Counted from the stretch's first letter, positions 8,964 to 17,945 are shown. The stretch: DNA of 64,000 nt from Streptomyces sp. NBC_00286 (GCF_036173125.1 NZ_CP108054.1:3410001-3474000); one strand, 5' to 3'. Notes: generated from the letters alone by a model not told the origin. Numbers and translations: made by a program.

Positions 8964-9251
8964 ATGTCCGTGCAAGACGACCTGACAACAGTCCAGCGCG
9001 CTCTCGACGACCTGTACCGGTCAGTGGGGCGCCTGGAACAGCAGATCGGTGGCGGTCTGGAGATGCGCCGTGTGCGCACCGACGCCGACCACCTGCGCGA
9101 GAGTGTGGCGCTGCTGCGCGAGGCCGCCCCCGGCCTCAAGACACCGCGGCGTCCCGACCTCGTGTCCATCCCCGACACCCCGTACGACAGCACTCTGTGG
9201 ACGGACTCGGACGACGAGGGTCTCGGCGCCCGCGACCGGCACGCACCCTGA
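8964..9251 (+). CDS. Small conserved hypothetical protein, coiled-coil type
   Basis: 95 residues, acidic and probably cytoplasmic. The first 60 residues (MSVQDDLTTVQRALDDLYRS onward) form heptad-like helices suggestive of a coiled coil. The tail is polar and acidic (WTDSDDEG). No catalytic motif or membrane segment. GTGAGGGC upstream can serve as RBS. It ends 20 bp before the TTG start of the succinate dehydrogenase cytochrome gene, so it is probably the first gene of that transcript. Function unknown; a role in sdh regulation or assembly is only a guess from position. Confidence 0.7.
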   Translation: MSVQDDLTTVQRALDDLYRSVGRLEQQIGGGLEMRRVRTDADHLRESVALLREAAPGLKTPRRPDLVSIPDTPYDSTLWTDSDDEGLGARDRHAP

Positions 9252-9271
9252 TCCGACTGGAGTCCACCCCC

Positions 9272-10093
9272 TTGGCCACTGGTACGGAACCCGAACTGAA
9301 CAGCGGCGGCGTAAGAACTCCCACGCGCGCCGCGATCGCCGCCCAGCATCTGCGGACGGACCGCTGGTGGCTGCAGCCCGCAGCCACCGCGGCCGGTCTG
9401 CTGGCTTTCATCGTCTACTCGACGTGGCGGGCGTTCGCGAACACCGACTACTACGCGGCGCCGTATGTCTCGCCGTTCTACTCGCCGTGTCTGGCGGAGA
9501 ACTGCGAGCCGATGCGGGCGGGCCCGAACTGGGAGATCTTCGGTGGCTGGTGGGGCCTGTCCCCCGCCCTGCTCATCCTGATCTTCCCGCTGGGCTTCCG
9601 GCTGACCTGCTACTACTACCGCAAGGCCTACTACCGGGGCTTCTGGGCCTCACCTCCGGCCTGCGCGGTCGCCGAGCCGCACAAGAAGTACACCGGCGAG
9701 ACCCGCTTCCCGCTGATCCTGCAGAACATCCACCGCTACTTCTTCTACGCCGCGATCCTGGTCGCCGGCATCCTCACGTACGACACCGTGCTCGCCTTCC
9801 GCGACGAGCACTACGAGTGGGGCCACATGGGTCTCGGCACCCTGGTCTTCCTGGTCAACATCGTGCTGATCTGGGCGTACACCATCTCCTGCCACTCGTG
9901 CCGGCACATCGTCGGCGGGCAGCTCAAACACTTCTCCAAGCACCCCGTGCGCTACCGGATGTGGCAGTGGGTCGGCAAGCTCAACGCCCGGCACATGCTG
10001 CTCGCCTGGGCCTCGCTGGTGAGCGTGGCGCTCGCCGACTTCTACGTGTATCTGGTCGCGTCCGGTGCCTTTGACGATCCGAGGTTGTTCTGA
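9272..10093 (+). CDS. sdhC: Succinate dehydrogenase/fumarate reductase cytochrome b subunit
   Basis: 273-residue membrane anchor that carries heme and passes electrons to quinone. A polar N-terminus of about 45 residues precedes membrane helices starting near LQPAATAAGLLAFIVYS. Conserved His residues lie in the helical segments (NIHRYFFYAAILV, YEWGHMG, SCHSCRHIVGG), candidates for heme ligation. TTG start at 9272 is chosen because GGAG lies about 10 nt upstream and the frame has no ATG there; this start is the least certain part. The stop codon overlaps the ATG of sdhA (TGATG), indicating translational coupling. Its single anchor gene plus sdhA and sdhB resembles the second, non-canonical Sdh complex of actinobacteria. 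Confidence 0.87.
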   Translation: MATGTEPELNSGGVRTPTRAAIAAQHLRTDRWWLQPAATAAGLLAFIVYSTWRAFANTDYYAAPYVSPFYSPCLAENCEPMRAGPNWEIFGGWWGLSPALLILIFPLGFRLTCYYYRKAYYRGFWASPPACAVAEPHKKYTGETRFPLILQNIHRYFFYAAILVAGILTYDTVLAFRDEHYEWGHMGLGTLVFLVNIVLIWAYTISCHSCRHIVGGQLKHFSKHPVRYRMWQWVGKLNARHMLLAWASLVSVALADFYVYLVASGAFDDPRLF

Positions 10094-12036
10094 TGCCCGT
10101 AGTTGACCGGCAGGAGTGGGACGTCGTCGTGGTCGGCGCGGGCGGCGCAGGGCTGCGGGCCGCGATCGAGGCACGGGAGCGGGGCGCGCGTACGGCCGTG
10201 ATCTGCAAGTCGCTGTTCGGCAAGGCGCACACGGTGATGGCCGAGGGCGGCATCGCGGCGGCCATGGGCAACGTGAACTCCGGCGACAACTGGCAGGTCC
10301 ACTTCCGCGACACCATGCGCGGCGGCAAGTTCCTCAACCAGTGGCGGATGGCCGAGCTGCACGCGCAGGAGGCCCCGGACCGCGTCTGGGAGCTGGAGAC
10401 CTGGGGCGCCCTCTTCGACCGTACGAAGGACGGGCGGATCTCCCAGCGCAACTTCGGCGGGCACGAGTACCCGCGGCTCGCGCACGTCGGCGACCGTACG
10501 GGCCTGGAGCTGATCCGCACGCTCCAGCAGAAGATCGTGTCCTTGCAGCAGGAGGACTTCAAGGAGACCGGGGACTACGAGTCGCGGCTGAAGGTCTACC
10601 AAGAGTGCACGGTCACCCGGGTCCTCAAGGACGGGGACCGGGTCTCGGGGACCTTCTGCTACGAGCGGGAGTCCGGCCGTTTCTTCGTCCTCGAAGCCCC
10701 CTCGGTCGTGATCGCCACGGGTGGCATCGGCAAGTCCTTCAAGGTGACGTCGAACTCGTGGGAGTACACCGGGGACGGACACGCGCTGGCGCTGCTTGCC
10801 GGGGCGCCCCTGCTCAACATGGAGTTCGTGCAGTTCCACCCGACGGGCATGGTCTGGCCGCCGTCCGTGAAGGGCATCCTCGTCACCGAGTCGGTGCGCG
10901 GGGACGGCGGGGTGCTGCGGAACTCCGAGGGCAAGCGGTTCATGTTCGACTACATCCCGGACGTGTTCAAGGAGAAGTACGCGCAGTCCGAGGAGGAGGG
11001 CGACCGCTGGTACGAGGACCCGGACAACAACCGGCGTCCGCCCGAACTGCTGCCGCGTGACGAGGTGGCGCGGGCCATCAACGCGGAGGTCAAGGCGGGC
11101 CGTGGTTCGCCGCACGGCGGGGTCTTCCTCGATGTGTCGACGCGAATGCCCGCCGAGGTGATCAAGCGGCGGCTGCCGTCGATGTACCACCAGTTCAAGG
11201 AGCTCGCCGACGTCGACATCACCGCCGAGGCGATGGAGGTCGGGCCGACCTGCCACTACGTGATGGGCGGGATCGCGGTCGAATCGGACACGGCGGCGGC
11301 GCGCGGGGTGCCGGGGCTGTTCGCGTCCGGGGAGGTCGCGGGCGGTATGCACGGCTCCAACCGGCTCGGCGGCAACTCGCTCTCCGACCTGCTGGTGTTC
11401 GGACGGCGGGCCGGGCTGCACGCGGCTCAGTACGCGGCCGGTCTGGGCGAGCGGCCCGCGGTGGACGACGGCCAGATCGACGCGGCGGCGGCCGAAGCGC
11501 TGCGGCCGTTCTCGGCGGAGGGCCCCGAGGCGGGTGCGGAGGAGGCCGGACGGCCGCCGGAGAACCCGTACACCCTCCATCAGGAGCTCCAGCAGACGAT
11601 GAACGACCTCGTCGGCATCATCCGCCGGGAGGCGGAGATGGAGTCGGCGCTGAAGAAGCTGGCGGATCTGCGCGTACGGGCGCGGCGGGCCGGGGTCGAG
11701 GGGCACCGGCAGTTCAACCCCGGCTGGCACCTCGCGCTCGACCTGCGCAACATGCTGCTGGTCAGCGAGTGCGTGGCGCGCGCCGCCCTGGAGCGTACGG
11801 AGTCGCGCGGCGGCCACACCCGTGAGGACCATCCGACGATGGAGCGGGAGTGGCGGCGGATCAACCTGCTCTGCCAGCCGACCGACCCCACGGGCGGCTT
11901 GGCGGCCACCGATCCGGTACGCGGCCAGATCAGGCTCGTCCGCGAGACCACCGAGCCCATCCGCCAGGACCTGCTCGCCCTCTTCGACAAGGAAGAGCTG
12001 GTCAAGTACCTCGCCGAAGAGGAGCTGTACGAGTGA
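10093..12036 (+). CDS. sdhA: Succinate dehydrogenase/fumarate reductase flavoprotein subunit
   Basis: 647-residue FAD subunit that oxidises succinate to fumarate, or the reverse, on the cytoplasmic face. Rossmann motif GAGGAG at residues 15-20. KAHTVMAEGGIAAAMGN places His46 as the covalent FAD ligand of the SdhA/FrdA family. Substrate-site elements include FVQFHPTGM and RGDGG, and the FAD C-loop is HGSNRLGGNSL. The C-terminal helical domain is complete. The ATG overlaps the sdhC stop, and the stop overlaps the sdhB GTG by 4 bp. Direction of catalysis cannot be read from the sequence. Confidence 0.95.
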   Translation: MPVVDRQEWDVVVVGAGGAGLRAAIEARERGARTAVICKSLFGKAHTVMAEGGIAAAMGNVNSGDNWQVHFRDTMRGGKFLNQWRMAELHAQEAPDRVWELETWGALFDRTKDGRISQRNFGGHEYPRLAHVGDRTGLELIRTLQQKIVSLQQEDFKETGDYESRLKVYQECTVTRVLKDGDRVSGTFCYERESGRFFVLEAPSVVIATGGIGKSFKVTSNSWEYTGDGHALALLAGAPLLNMEFVQFHPTGMVWPPSVKGILVTESVRGDGGVLRNSEGKRFMFDYIPDVFKEKYAQSEEEGDRWYEDPDNNRRPPELLPRDEVARAINAEVKAGRGSPHGGVFLDVSTRMPAEVIKRRLPSMYHQFKELADVDITAEAMEVGPTCHYVMGGIAVESDTAAARGVPGLFASGEVAGGMHGSNRLGGNSLSDLLVFGRRAGLHAAQYAAGLGERPAVDDGQIDAAAAEALRPFSAEGPEAGAEEAGRPPENPYTLHQELQQTMNDLVGIIRREAEMESALKKLADLRVRARRAGVEGHRQFNPGWHLALDLRNMLLVSECVARAALERTESRGGHTREDHPTMEREWRRINLLCQPTDPTGGLAATDPVRGQIRLVRETTEPIRQDLLALFDKEELVKYLAEEELYE

Positions 12037-12803
12037 GCAGCTATGAGGCCCGCTTCAAGGTGTGGCGCGGGGACGCCGAGGGCGGTGGCCTGGAGGACTT
12101 CAAGATCGAAGTCAACGACGGCGAGGTGGTGCTGGACATCATCCACCGCCTCCAGGCGACCCAGACCCCGGATCTGGCCGTGCGCTGGAACTGCAAGGCG
12201 GGCAAGTGCGGTTCGTGTTCGGCGGAGATCAACGGCCGGCCGCGGCTGATGTGCATGACGCGGATGTCGGTGTTCTCGCGCGAGGAGACGATCACGGTGA
12301 CTCCCTTGCGGGCGTTTCCCGTTGTACGTGATCTCGTCACCGACGTCGGCTTCAACTACACGAAGGCGCGCGAGGTGCCGTCCTTCGTGCCGCCCGCCGA
12401 CCTCGGGCCCGGCGAGTACCGGATGATGCAGGAGGATGTGGACCGGTCGCAGGAGTTCCGCAAGTGCATCGAGTGTTTCCTGTGCCAGGACACCTGTCAC
12501 GTGGTCCGGGACCATGAGGAGAACAAGCCGGCGTTCGCGGGGCCCCGGTTCCTGATGCGGGTGGCGGAGCTGGACATGCATCCGCTGGACGCGGCGTCCG
12601 AAAGCGGCCTTGACCGCAAGAGCACGGCCCAGGACGAACACGGCCTCGGCTACTGCAACATCACCAAGTGCTGTACGGAGGTCTGCCCCGAGGGCATCAA
12701 GATCACGGACAACGCCCTGATCCCCTTGAAGGAACGGGCGGTTGACCGCAAGTACGATCCGCTGGTCTGGCTGGGGTCGAAGATCAGGAGGCGTACCTCC
12801 TAG
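12033..12803 (+). CDS. sdhB: Succinate dehydrogenase/fumarate reductase iron-sulfur subunit
   Basis: 256-residue subunit carrying three Fe-S clusters between FAD and quinone. The N-terminal 2Fe-2S domain holds WNCKAGKCGSCSAEI and a later Cys (RLMC). The C-terminal helical domain holds CIECFLCQDTCHV and CNITKCCTEVCPEGI for the 4Fe-4S and 3Fe-4S clusters. The GTG start at 12033 overlaps the sdhA stop in GTGA, which decides the start. It is the last gene of the operon and is followed by a long hairpin. Confidence 0.95.
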   Translation: MSSYEARFKVWRGDAEGGGLEDFKIEVNDGEVVLDIIHRLQATQTPDLAVRWNCKAGKCGSCSAEINGRPRLMCMTRMSVFSREETITVTPLRAFPVVRDLVTDVGFNYTKAREVPSFVPPADLGPGEYRMMQEDVDRSQEFRKCIECFLCQDTCHVVRDHEENKPAFAGPRFLMRVAELDMHPLDAASESGLDRKSTAQDEHGLGYCNITKCCTEVCPEGIKITDNALIPLKERAVDRKYDPLVWLGSKIRRRTS

Positions 12804-12828
12804 GCCTCCTGGACTGACTCCTGGACCT

Positions 12829-12893
12829 CTGAGCGGTCTCGGGGAAGTGGGCGGTCCCCCTGTTGGGTGCCACACTTCCCCCAGACCGCTCAG
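12829..12893. terminator. Bidirectional terminator between sdhB and the phosphatase gene
   Basis: Two 21-nt arms (12829-12849 and 12873-12893) pair nearly perfectly around a 23-nt loop; arm ends read CTGAGCGGTCT and AGACCGCTCAG. It lies between convergent genes, 26 bp past the sdhB stop and 7 bp before the stop of the minus-strand gene, so it can end both transcripts. Confidence 0.85.
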
Positions 12894-12899
12894 CCGCTC

Positions 12900-15632
12900 C
12901 TAGAACAGGCTCAGCAAGGCTTCTGCCGGGTCTGCGAGGCCTGTGTCGCCGTTCGGCAGGGGGAGTTCGAACCAGACCGTCTTGCCGCGCGGCGTGCGGC
13001 GCGAGCCCCACGCCGCGCTGAGCAGCCCGACGAGCTGGAGGCCCCGGCCGCCCTCGTCCGTGTCGCGGGCGCGGCGGCGGCGGGGCTGGACCAGGCCGGC
13101 GTCCCAGACCTCGCAGACCATCGTGCGGTCGAGCAGCAGCCGGAGCCTGATCTCGCCCTCGCCGTAGCGCAGGGCGTTGGTCACCAGTTCGCTGACCAGC
13201 AACTCCGCGGTGTCGACGAGGGGTTCGAGGTCCCAGCTCAGGAGCTGGCCACGGGCGTACTCGCGGGCCCGGCCCACACTGCGCGGCTCGCGCGGCAGCG
13301 TCCAGTCGCCGACGGACTCGGCGGGCAGCCCCTGGACACGGGCCATCAGCAGCGCGATGTCGTCCTCGCCGTGATGGGTGTCGAGGGTGTTGAGGACGTG
13401 GTCGCAGACGTCCTCAAGGGACCGGGAGGTGTTGGCGCGCCGCGCCGCCGAGTGGGGACCGGGTGACGGGTCGTCGGTCAGGGCGCCCACGAACGCCTGC
13501 AGGCCCTCGTCCAGCGGGTGATCGCGCGATTCGACCAGTCCATCCGTGTAGAGCGCCAAAAGAGAACCTTCGGGAAGCTCGACTTCCACCTCCTCGAAGG
13601 GCTCGCCGCCGACGCCGAGGGGCATGCCCGGCGGCACGTCCAGCATCAGCGCGTTCTCGCCGGGCTCCACCAGTACGGGCGGCAGATGGCCCGCGTTGGC
13701 GAAGGTGCAGCGGCGCGTGACGGAGTCGTAGACCGCGTACACACAGGTGGCGAGGTACACCTCGGAGAGGTCGGCGTCGCGCTGCGACTGGCGGCCCGCG
13801 GTGCGGGTGGCCTGCTGGATGCCGCCGGGTGTGCCGAGGCCGCGGGCGATCTCGTCCAACGCCGAGAGGACCTCGGCGGGTTCGAGGTCGAGCAGCGCCA
13901 AGGTGCGTACGGCCGTACGGAGTTCACCCATGGCGACGGCGGCGCGCAGTCCGCGGCCCATCACGTCGCCGACGACCAACGCCGTGCGGTGGCCGGGGAG
14001 TTCGATGACGTCGAACCAGTCGCCGCCCACCTCCGTCGCCGCGTTCCCGGGGAGGTAGCGACACGCGATGTCCAGCCCTGAGGCCTCCGGGTCGCCCGGA
14101 GGCAGCAGGGAGCGCTGGAGTATCAACGCGCGTTGGTGCTCGCGCCGGTACAGGCGGGCGTTGTCGATACAGACGGCGGCGCGGGCGGCCAGCTCGACCG
14201 CGAGCCCGCGGTCCCGCTCCCCGAACGGCTCGCTGCCCTTCGTACGGGAGAACTGGACCAAGCCGACGACCGTGTCGTGCGCGACCATCGGAACGGCGAG
14301 CGTGGACTGGATCAGGCCACCCTCCTCGCCCGGAACGGTCTTCGGGCGGGCGGTGCGCAGGGCGTCCGCGCACTCCGAGTTGAATGCGAAGTGGTGAACG
14401 GCGCCTACGTTCACCGGCTCGGGTCCACCGATGAAGGGCGCGTCGGAGACGGCGCTGGCAACGGCGACCCGGCGCAGCTCGGCGCTGCCGTCGGCGAGCC
14501 CGGGCGGGGTCTCGTCGCCGGCGAGCAGCCCCTGGTAGAGGTCGACGGAGGCGAGGTCGCAGAAGCCGGGGACGGCCACGTCGAGGAGTTCGCGGGCCGT
14601 GGTCTCCAGGTCGAGGGAGTTGCCGATGCGCGCACCGGCCTCGTTCAGAAGGGCGAGATTGCGCCGGGCGGCGGCGGCCTCTCGGGCGGCGGCGCGGCGC
14701 GCGGTGACATCGATACCCAGCCAGGCGATACCGATCGCCCGGCCCGCACCGCTCTCCACGCGATAGAGGTTGACGGACCAGTTCCGGCGCTCGGGGGAGC
14801 CGGGCACGGTGCCCGTGACCTGCATGTCGGAGACGGATTCGCCCGTCTCCAGGACGCGGCGCAGCGTCGCGGAGACCCGCTCGGCCTCGTGGGGGACCAG
14901 ATAGTCCCTGACGCCGCGTCCGCGGTGGTCGTTCACGGTGCCGCCGAAGACCATGGCGAACCGCTCGTTGGCCCGACGGATCCTCAACTCCGTGTCGATC
15001 AGCAGAAAGCCGAACGGAGATTGGCCGAAAACCGCCTGCGCGGCGGCGAGATCCGTCTCGATTCCGCGCAGGGTGCGGACGTCCACGACGATGCACAGGG
15101 CGGCTCGCTCGCCCTCCTCCGTGCGCGTCGGCATGACGTAGACCTCCGCGAGTCCCTCCATACCCGCACCGGACTCCGCGTCGTCCGGCACCCGGAAGGG
15201 CACGACACCCGTCCACTCCCGGCCGTCGAGAATCTCGGCCATCTTCCGCTGGCCGCGCTCGCGCAGATCGGGGTCGACGAAGGCTTCGATGGGGTCCATG
15301 CCCACGGCCCGCTCGGACTTGATGCCGAACAGCTTCTCCGCGCGCAGACTCCACTGGTCGACGAGGCCGTCGGGGCCGATCGAGAACGAGGCGACCTTGA
15401 TGTAGTCGTAGATCGAGCCGGGTGGGCTGCTCTGCCACACCACGCCGTCGATCTCGCCGTCGACGCCACCGAGCGGTGCGTCGGCCGACGCACCGGCGGC
15501 CATGGCGCCGGCGGTCGTCGCGCCGACGGCCATCGCGCCGCCCCCCGGAGCCGCGGAGTCCATGGATTCCCTGGACTCCCTCGACTCCTTGGACTCCGAA
15601 GTCTCCGTGGCCTTCGCTGGTATCTCGCTCAC
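12900..15632 (-). CDS. PAS/GAF/SpoIIE-type serine phosphatase with C-terminal HATPase domain
   Basis: 910-residue cytoplasmic sensor-effector. A low-complexity N-terminus (Ser/Glu repeats, then Ala/Gly) precedes two PAS domains (about residues 70-190 and 195-320) and a GAF domain (about 345-510). The PP2C/SpoIIE phosphatase domain has LQRSLLPP, GGDWFDVIEL and VGDVMGRGL. A C-terminal RsbW-like HATPase_c domain has ELVTNALRYGEG and DEGGRGLQLV. GTG start at 15632 is supported by GGAGGGGA about 8 nt upstream. Such proteins typically act on anti-sigma-factor antagonists in partner-switching control. Having both phosphatase and kinase-type domains suggests it sets antagonist phosphorylation in both directions. 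The ligand is unknown. A separate small HATPase gene lies upstream. Confidence 0.9.
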   Translation of the reverse strand: MSEIPAKATETSESKESRESRESMDSAAPGGGAMAVGATTAGAMAAGASADAPLGGVDGEIDGVVWQSSPPGSIYDYIKVASFSIGPDGLVDQWSLRAEKLFGIKSERAVGMDPIEAFVDPDLRERGQRKMAEILDGREWTGVVPFRVPDDAESGAGMEGLAEVYVMPTRTEEGERAALCIVVDVRTLRGIETDLAAAQAVFGQSPFGFLLIDTELRIRRANERFAMVFGGTVNDHRGRGVRDYLVPHEAERVSATLRRVLETGESVSDMQVTGTVPGSPERRNWSVNLYRVESGAGRAIGIAWLGIDVTARRAAAREAAAARRNLALLNEAGARIGNSLDLETTARELLDVAVPGFCDLASVDLYQGLLAGDETPPGLADGSAELRRVAVASAVSDAPFIGGPEPVNVGAVHHFAFNSECADALRTARPKTVPGEEGGLIQSTLAVPMVAHDTVVGLVQFSRTKGSEPFGERDRGLAVELAARAAVCIDNARLYRREHQRALILQRSLLPPGDPEASGLDIACRYLPGNAATEVGGDWFDVIELPGHRTALVVGDVMGRGLRAAVAMGELRTAVRTLALLDLEPAEVLSALDEIARGLGTPGGIQQATRTAGRQSQRDADLSEVYLATCVYAVYDSVTRRCTFANAGHLPPVLVEPGENALMLDVPPGMPLGVGGEPFEEVEVELPEGSLLALYTDGLVESRDHPLDEGLQAFVGALTDDPSPGPHSAARRANTSRSLEDVCDHVLNTLDTHHGEDDIALLMARVQGLPAESVGDWTLPREPRSVGRAREYARGQLLSWDLEPLVDTAELLVSELVTNALRYGEGEIRLRLLLDRTMVCEVWDAGLVQPRRRRARDTDEGGRGLQLVGLLSAAWGSRRTPRGKTVWFELPLPNGDTGLADPAEALLSLF

Positions 15633-15916
15633 GCGAACCGTCCCCTCCAGCTCACCGCGTCCGGCATCGGTCACCGGGGGCGGCTGCCCGCAGTATCCAG
15701 CAGTACGGCGCCGCACAACACGGTGTTCACGATCACAGCACGGTCCCGATGTATTTAGGACCGGCCGCGACACACACTCCCAGTCTTCTAACCAGGGCGC
15801 ACCCCGTCGAATCACTGACTTCTGTAAGCCCTCAGGACCGGACAGTTCCGCACCGTCCCCGTCGGCTCGCAAAGCGCATCCGCTCGGCCTGCGAGCGGCT
15901 CGCGAGCGGCTCGCGT
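15633..15916 (-). promoter_or_regulatory. Intergenic region upstream of the phosphatase gene
   Basis: About 280 bp between two minus-strand genes with no supported ORF. It presumably contains the phosphatase promoter. The segment near 15715-15770 is less GC-rich than the surroundings. No hairpin or operator could be assigned. Confidence 0.35.
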
Positions 15917-16315
15917 TCAGCCCGGCGGGGCCAGTTCGAACCACACCGTTTTGCCCGTCGCACCGGGCCGGGTTCCCCAGCGCCGCGAGGAGCACGCCAC
16001 CAGGTGGAGACCGCGTCCGCCCTCGTCATCGGCGTGCGCGGCGCGCTCGTGCGGGAGGTCCGGCAGGGGGTCGGACACTTCCACGAGCAGGCCGCCGCGG
16101 GGGCCTGTGGGGCGTACGAGGCGTACGTCGATGGGGCCCATGGCGTGCTGTAGGGAGTTGGTGACCAGCTCGCTGACCAACAGCGCGGTCACGTCACCCA
16201 GGGAATCGAGGCCCCAGGCGTGCAGCTGGCTGCGCACGAAGGAACGGGCGGTTTTTACGGAGCCTGGATCCGCGGGGAAGGTCCACTCGGCAACTTTGCC
16301 ATCGGTGTGGATCAC
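15917..16315 (-). CDS. RsbW-like HATPase protein, probable anti-sigma or anti-sigma-like kinase
   Basis: 132-residue protein consisting of one HATPase_c_2 domain. The N box is ALLVSELVTNSLQHA, and DEGGRGLHLVACSSRRWG carries the G1-type Gly motif. The C-terminus ends in TVWFEL, as in the C-terminal domain of the neighbouring phosphatase, suggesting common ancestry. GTG at 16315 is preferred because GGGAG lies 8 nt upstream; GTG at 16324 is possible. Streptomyces has many such orphan single-domain kinases, and targets cannot be predicted from sequence. Proximity to the phosphatase suggests a shared partner-switching circuit. Confidence 0.8.
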   Translation of the reverse strand: MIHTDGKVAEWTFPADPGSVKTARSFVRSQLHAWGLDSLGDVTALLVSELVTNSLQHAMGPIDVRLVRPTGPRGGLLVEVSDPLPDLPHERAAHADDEGGRGLHLVACSSRRWGTRPGATGKTVWFELAPPG

Positions 16316-16525
16316 GCGGATCACTCCCGGGCTTGAAGCGGATGCAGTCCGGTTTCGTGGGGTTAATGGGGATATACCCGGTATGCGGGGCGCAGTACCG
16401 TGCGGTGGGGCTTGCTGTGGCACGCAGGGCGTGTGGGGGCCTTTTGCGCGTGTCGGGCGCGTGCCCGCGTGACGCTTGGGGTGCGTGCCTGCGTGGCGTA
16501 CGAGGCGCGTGCCTGCGTCGCACGG

Positions 16526-16567
16526 GGCCGCTGGGCCCCGTGGCGTGCCGGCGCGGGCCCAGCGGCC
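16526..16567 (-). terminator. Hairpin downstream of the NUDIX gene
   Basis: Perfect 13-bp arms (GGCCGCTGGGCCC at 16526-16538 and its complement at 16555-16567) with a 16-nt loop, about 95 bp past the NUDIX stop codon. The surrounding 16325-16660 stretch has no gene. It is very GC-rich with short GCGTGCCTGCGT-like repeats. Confidence 0.6.
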
Positions 16568-16660
16568 CGCGCGCACGGCCTCCTGCGCTTGCGCGCGTCA
16601 GCGTGCGGCGTTGTGTATGTCACAGGTGTGGCGGCATCCGCGTACCCCTTGGGGCAGGGC

Positions 16661-17083
16661 TCACGCCTCCCGTGCGGGGGCTGCCCAGGTGTGGCGGGCT
16701 ACCTCCATGACGGCCGGTACGTCCTGATCCAGCCAGTCGACGTCCCAGATCTCGTCCTGAGTCAGCCAGCGCAACTCGTCGTGATCCTCAAGGGGTTTGG
16801 GGTCGGCGGAGCCGGGGAGCAGGCGGGCGGTCCAGACATGGAGGGTGTACGGGGGCTTCAGGGGCCACTCCCCCGGGATGCGCGTGACCGGCTCCGCCGC
16901 TACGCCGAGTTCTTCGCGCAGCTCGCGTACGAGGGCGTGTTCGGGGGTCTCGCCGGGTTCGAGCTTGCCGCCGGGGAGTTCCCAGCGGCCGGCCAGGTCC
17001 GGGGGTGCGCTGCGGCGGGCGGCGAGTAGGCGGCCGTCGTCGCTCAGTACGGCGGCTCCTACCACCACGGTCCGTTCCGTCAT
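16661..17083 (-). CDS. NUDIX hydrolase, MutT/8-oxo-dGTPase-like
   Basis: 140-residue cytoplasmic pyrophosphohydrolase. The NUDIX box is complete: GX5EX7REUXEEXGU spans residues 39-61 (G39, E45, REL at 53-55, EELGV at 57-61). The motifs RWELPGGKLEPGE and DHDELRW are typical of MutT-like (d)NTP pyrophosphohydrolases that sanitise oxidised nucleotides, so a MutT role is plausible. ATG start at 17083 gives the canonical strand-1 start TVVVGAAVLSDDGRLLAARR. Next minus-strand gene upstream is 21 bp away, so the two may be co-transcribed. Confidence 0.88.
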   Translation of the reverse strand: MTERTVVVGAAVLSDDGRLLAARRSAPPDLAGRWELPGGKLEPGETPEHALVRELREELGVAAEPVTRIPGEWPLKPPYTLHVWTARLLPGSADPKPLEDHDELRWLTQDEIWDVDWLDQDVPAVMEVARHTWAAPAREA

Positions 17084-17104
17084 GCGGTGGAGTTTATGGG
17101 GTGC

Positions 17105-17344
17105 CTACGGGGTGCCGTTTCGGCGGTTCTGGGGGTCGCCGCCGTTGCTCTGTTCGATGCGCTCGATCAAGTACAGGTGGTTGTTGTTGTGGTTGTGGCT
17201 GTGGTTCTTGCCGTGGCGGTCGAGACGGTCCGCGATCTTCTCGGCCTCGATCCTGGTGGCGCATCGGCTGACGGTGTAGCGGTTGCCGTTGTCGTCGCGC
17301 CGCACGACGAGCCAGGGCAGGGTGCTGGTGCCGCTGTCGCTCAT
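17105..17344 (-). CDS. Small conserved hypothetical protein with His/Asn-rich segment
   Basis: 79 residues, no membrane segment. The first half (LPWLVVRRDDNGNRYTVSR, then EAEKIADRLD) resembles a small alpha/beta SPOR-like module found in short actinobacterial proteins. A His/Asn run (HSHNHNNNH, residues 48-56) could bind metal. The call rests on codon usage, the clear ATG and its spacing 21 bp from the NUDIX gene. Function unknown. Confidence 0.6.
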   Translation of the reverse strand: MSDSGTSTLPWLVVRRDDNGNRYTVSRCATRIEAEKIADRLDRHGKNHSHNHNNNHLYLIERIEQSNGGDPQNRRNGTP

Positions 17345-17480
17345 CGCGCTCCCCCTCTGCGTCGCGCTCCGCGTTCTGACCCGCCCCTTAAGGAAACCGC
17401 AATCCGCATATGCCCGAGCCTACGCCTAACCTTCACGCTGCGCGCATGGGTTTTAACAGATTGGGTTCGTGGATTGCGGG

Positions 17481-17850
17481 TTGCCTCCGGCGGTTGGGCG
17501 GTTGGGTTCGTTGTCGGCTGGCGGCGCCGTTGTGGCTGGTCGCGCCCACGCGGGTTGCCTCCGGCGGTTGGGCGGTTGGGTTCGTTGTCGGCTGACGGCG
17601 CCGTTGTGGCTGGTCGCGCCCACGCGGGGTGCCTCCGGCGGTTGGGCGGTTGGGTTCGCTGTCGGCTGACGGCGCCGTTGTGGCTGGTCGCGCCCACGCG
17701 GGTTGCCTCCGGCGGTTGGGCGGTTGGGTTCGCTGTCGGCTGACGGCCCCGTTGTGGCTGGTCGCGCCCACGCGGGGTGCCTCCGGCGGTTGGGCGGTTG
17801 GGTTCATTGTCGGCTGGCGGCGCCGTTGTGGCTGGTCGCGCCCACGCGTG
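17481..17850. repeat. 74-bp tandem repeat, five units plus a degenerate sixth
   Basis: Units begin at 17481, 17555, 17629, 17703 and 17777 (exact 74-bp period), each starting (T/G)TGCCTCCGGCGGTTGGG. A diverged sixth starts at 17851. Units differ at only a few positions. The second half of each unit (GTTGTGGCTGGTCGCGCCC) matches, in reverse complement, the GGGCGCGACCAGC-type dispersed element seen elsewhere in the window. Gene-free region; long ORFs through it are repeat artefacts. Confidence 0.92.
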
Positions 17851-17865
17851 GTGCCTCCGGCGGTG

Positions 17866-17945
17866 GGGCGGCTGCGGGTTGAGTGTGGCTGGTCGCGCCC
17901 ACGCGGCGGAGCCGCATATGTCACAGCCCCGCGCCCCTTGGGGTT
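17866..17945. repeat. Dispersed intergenic repeat copy
   Basis: Contains CTGGTCGCGCCCACGCGGCG and AGCCGCATATGTCACAGCC followed by a CGCGCCCCTTGGGG segment. Related copies are at 18485-18620, 25940-26115, 34495-34700 and 48010-48235. Directly adjoins the 74-bp array. Confidence 0.7.

Noticed and set aside
17481..17900. Regular repeats considered as a CRISPR array
   Set aside because: Units are contiguous at an exact 74-bp period, with no unique spacers and no cas genes.
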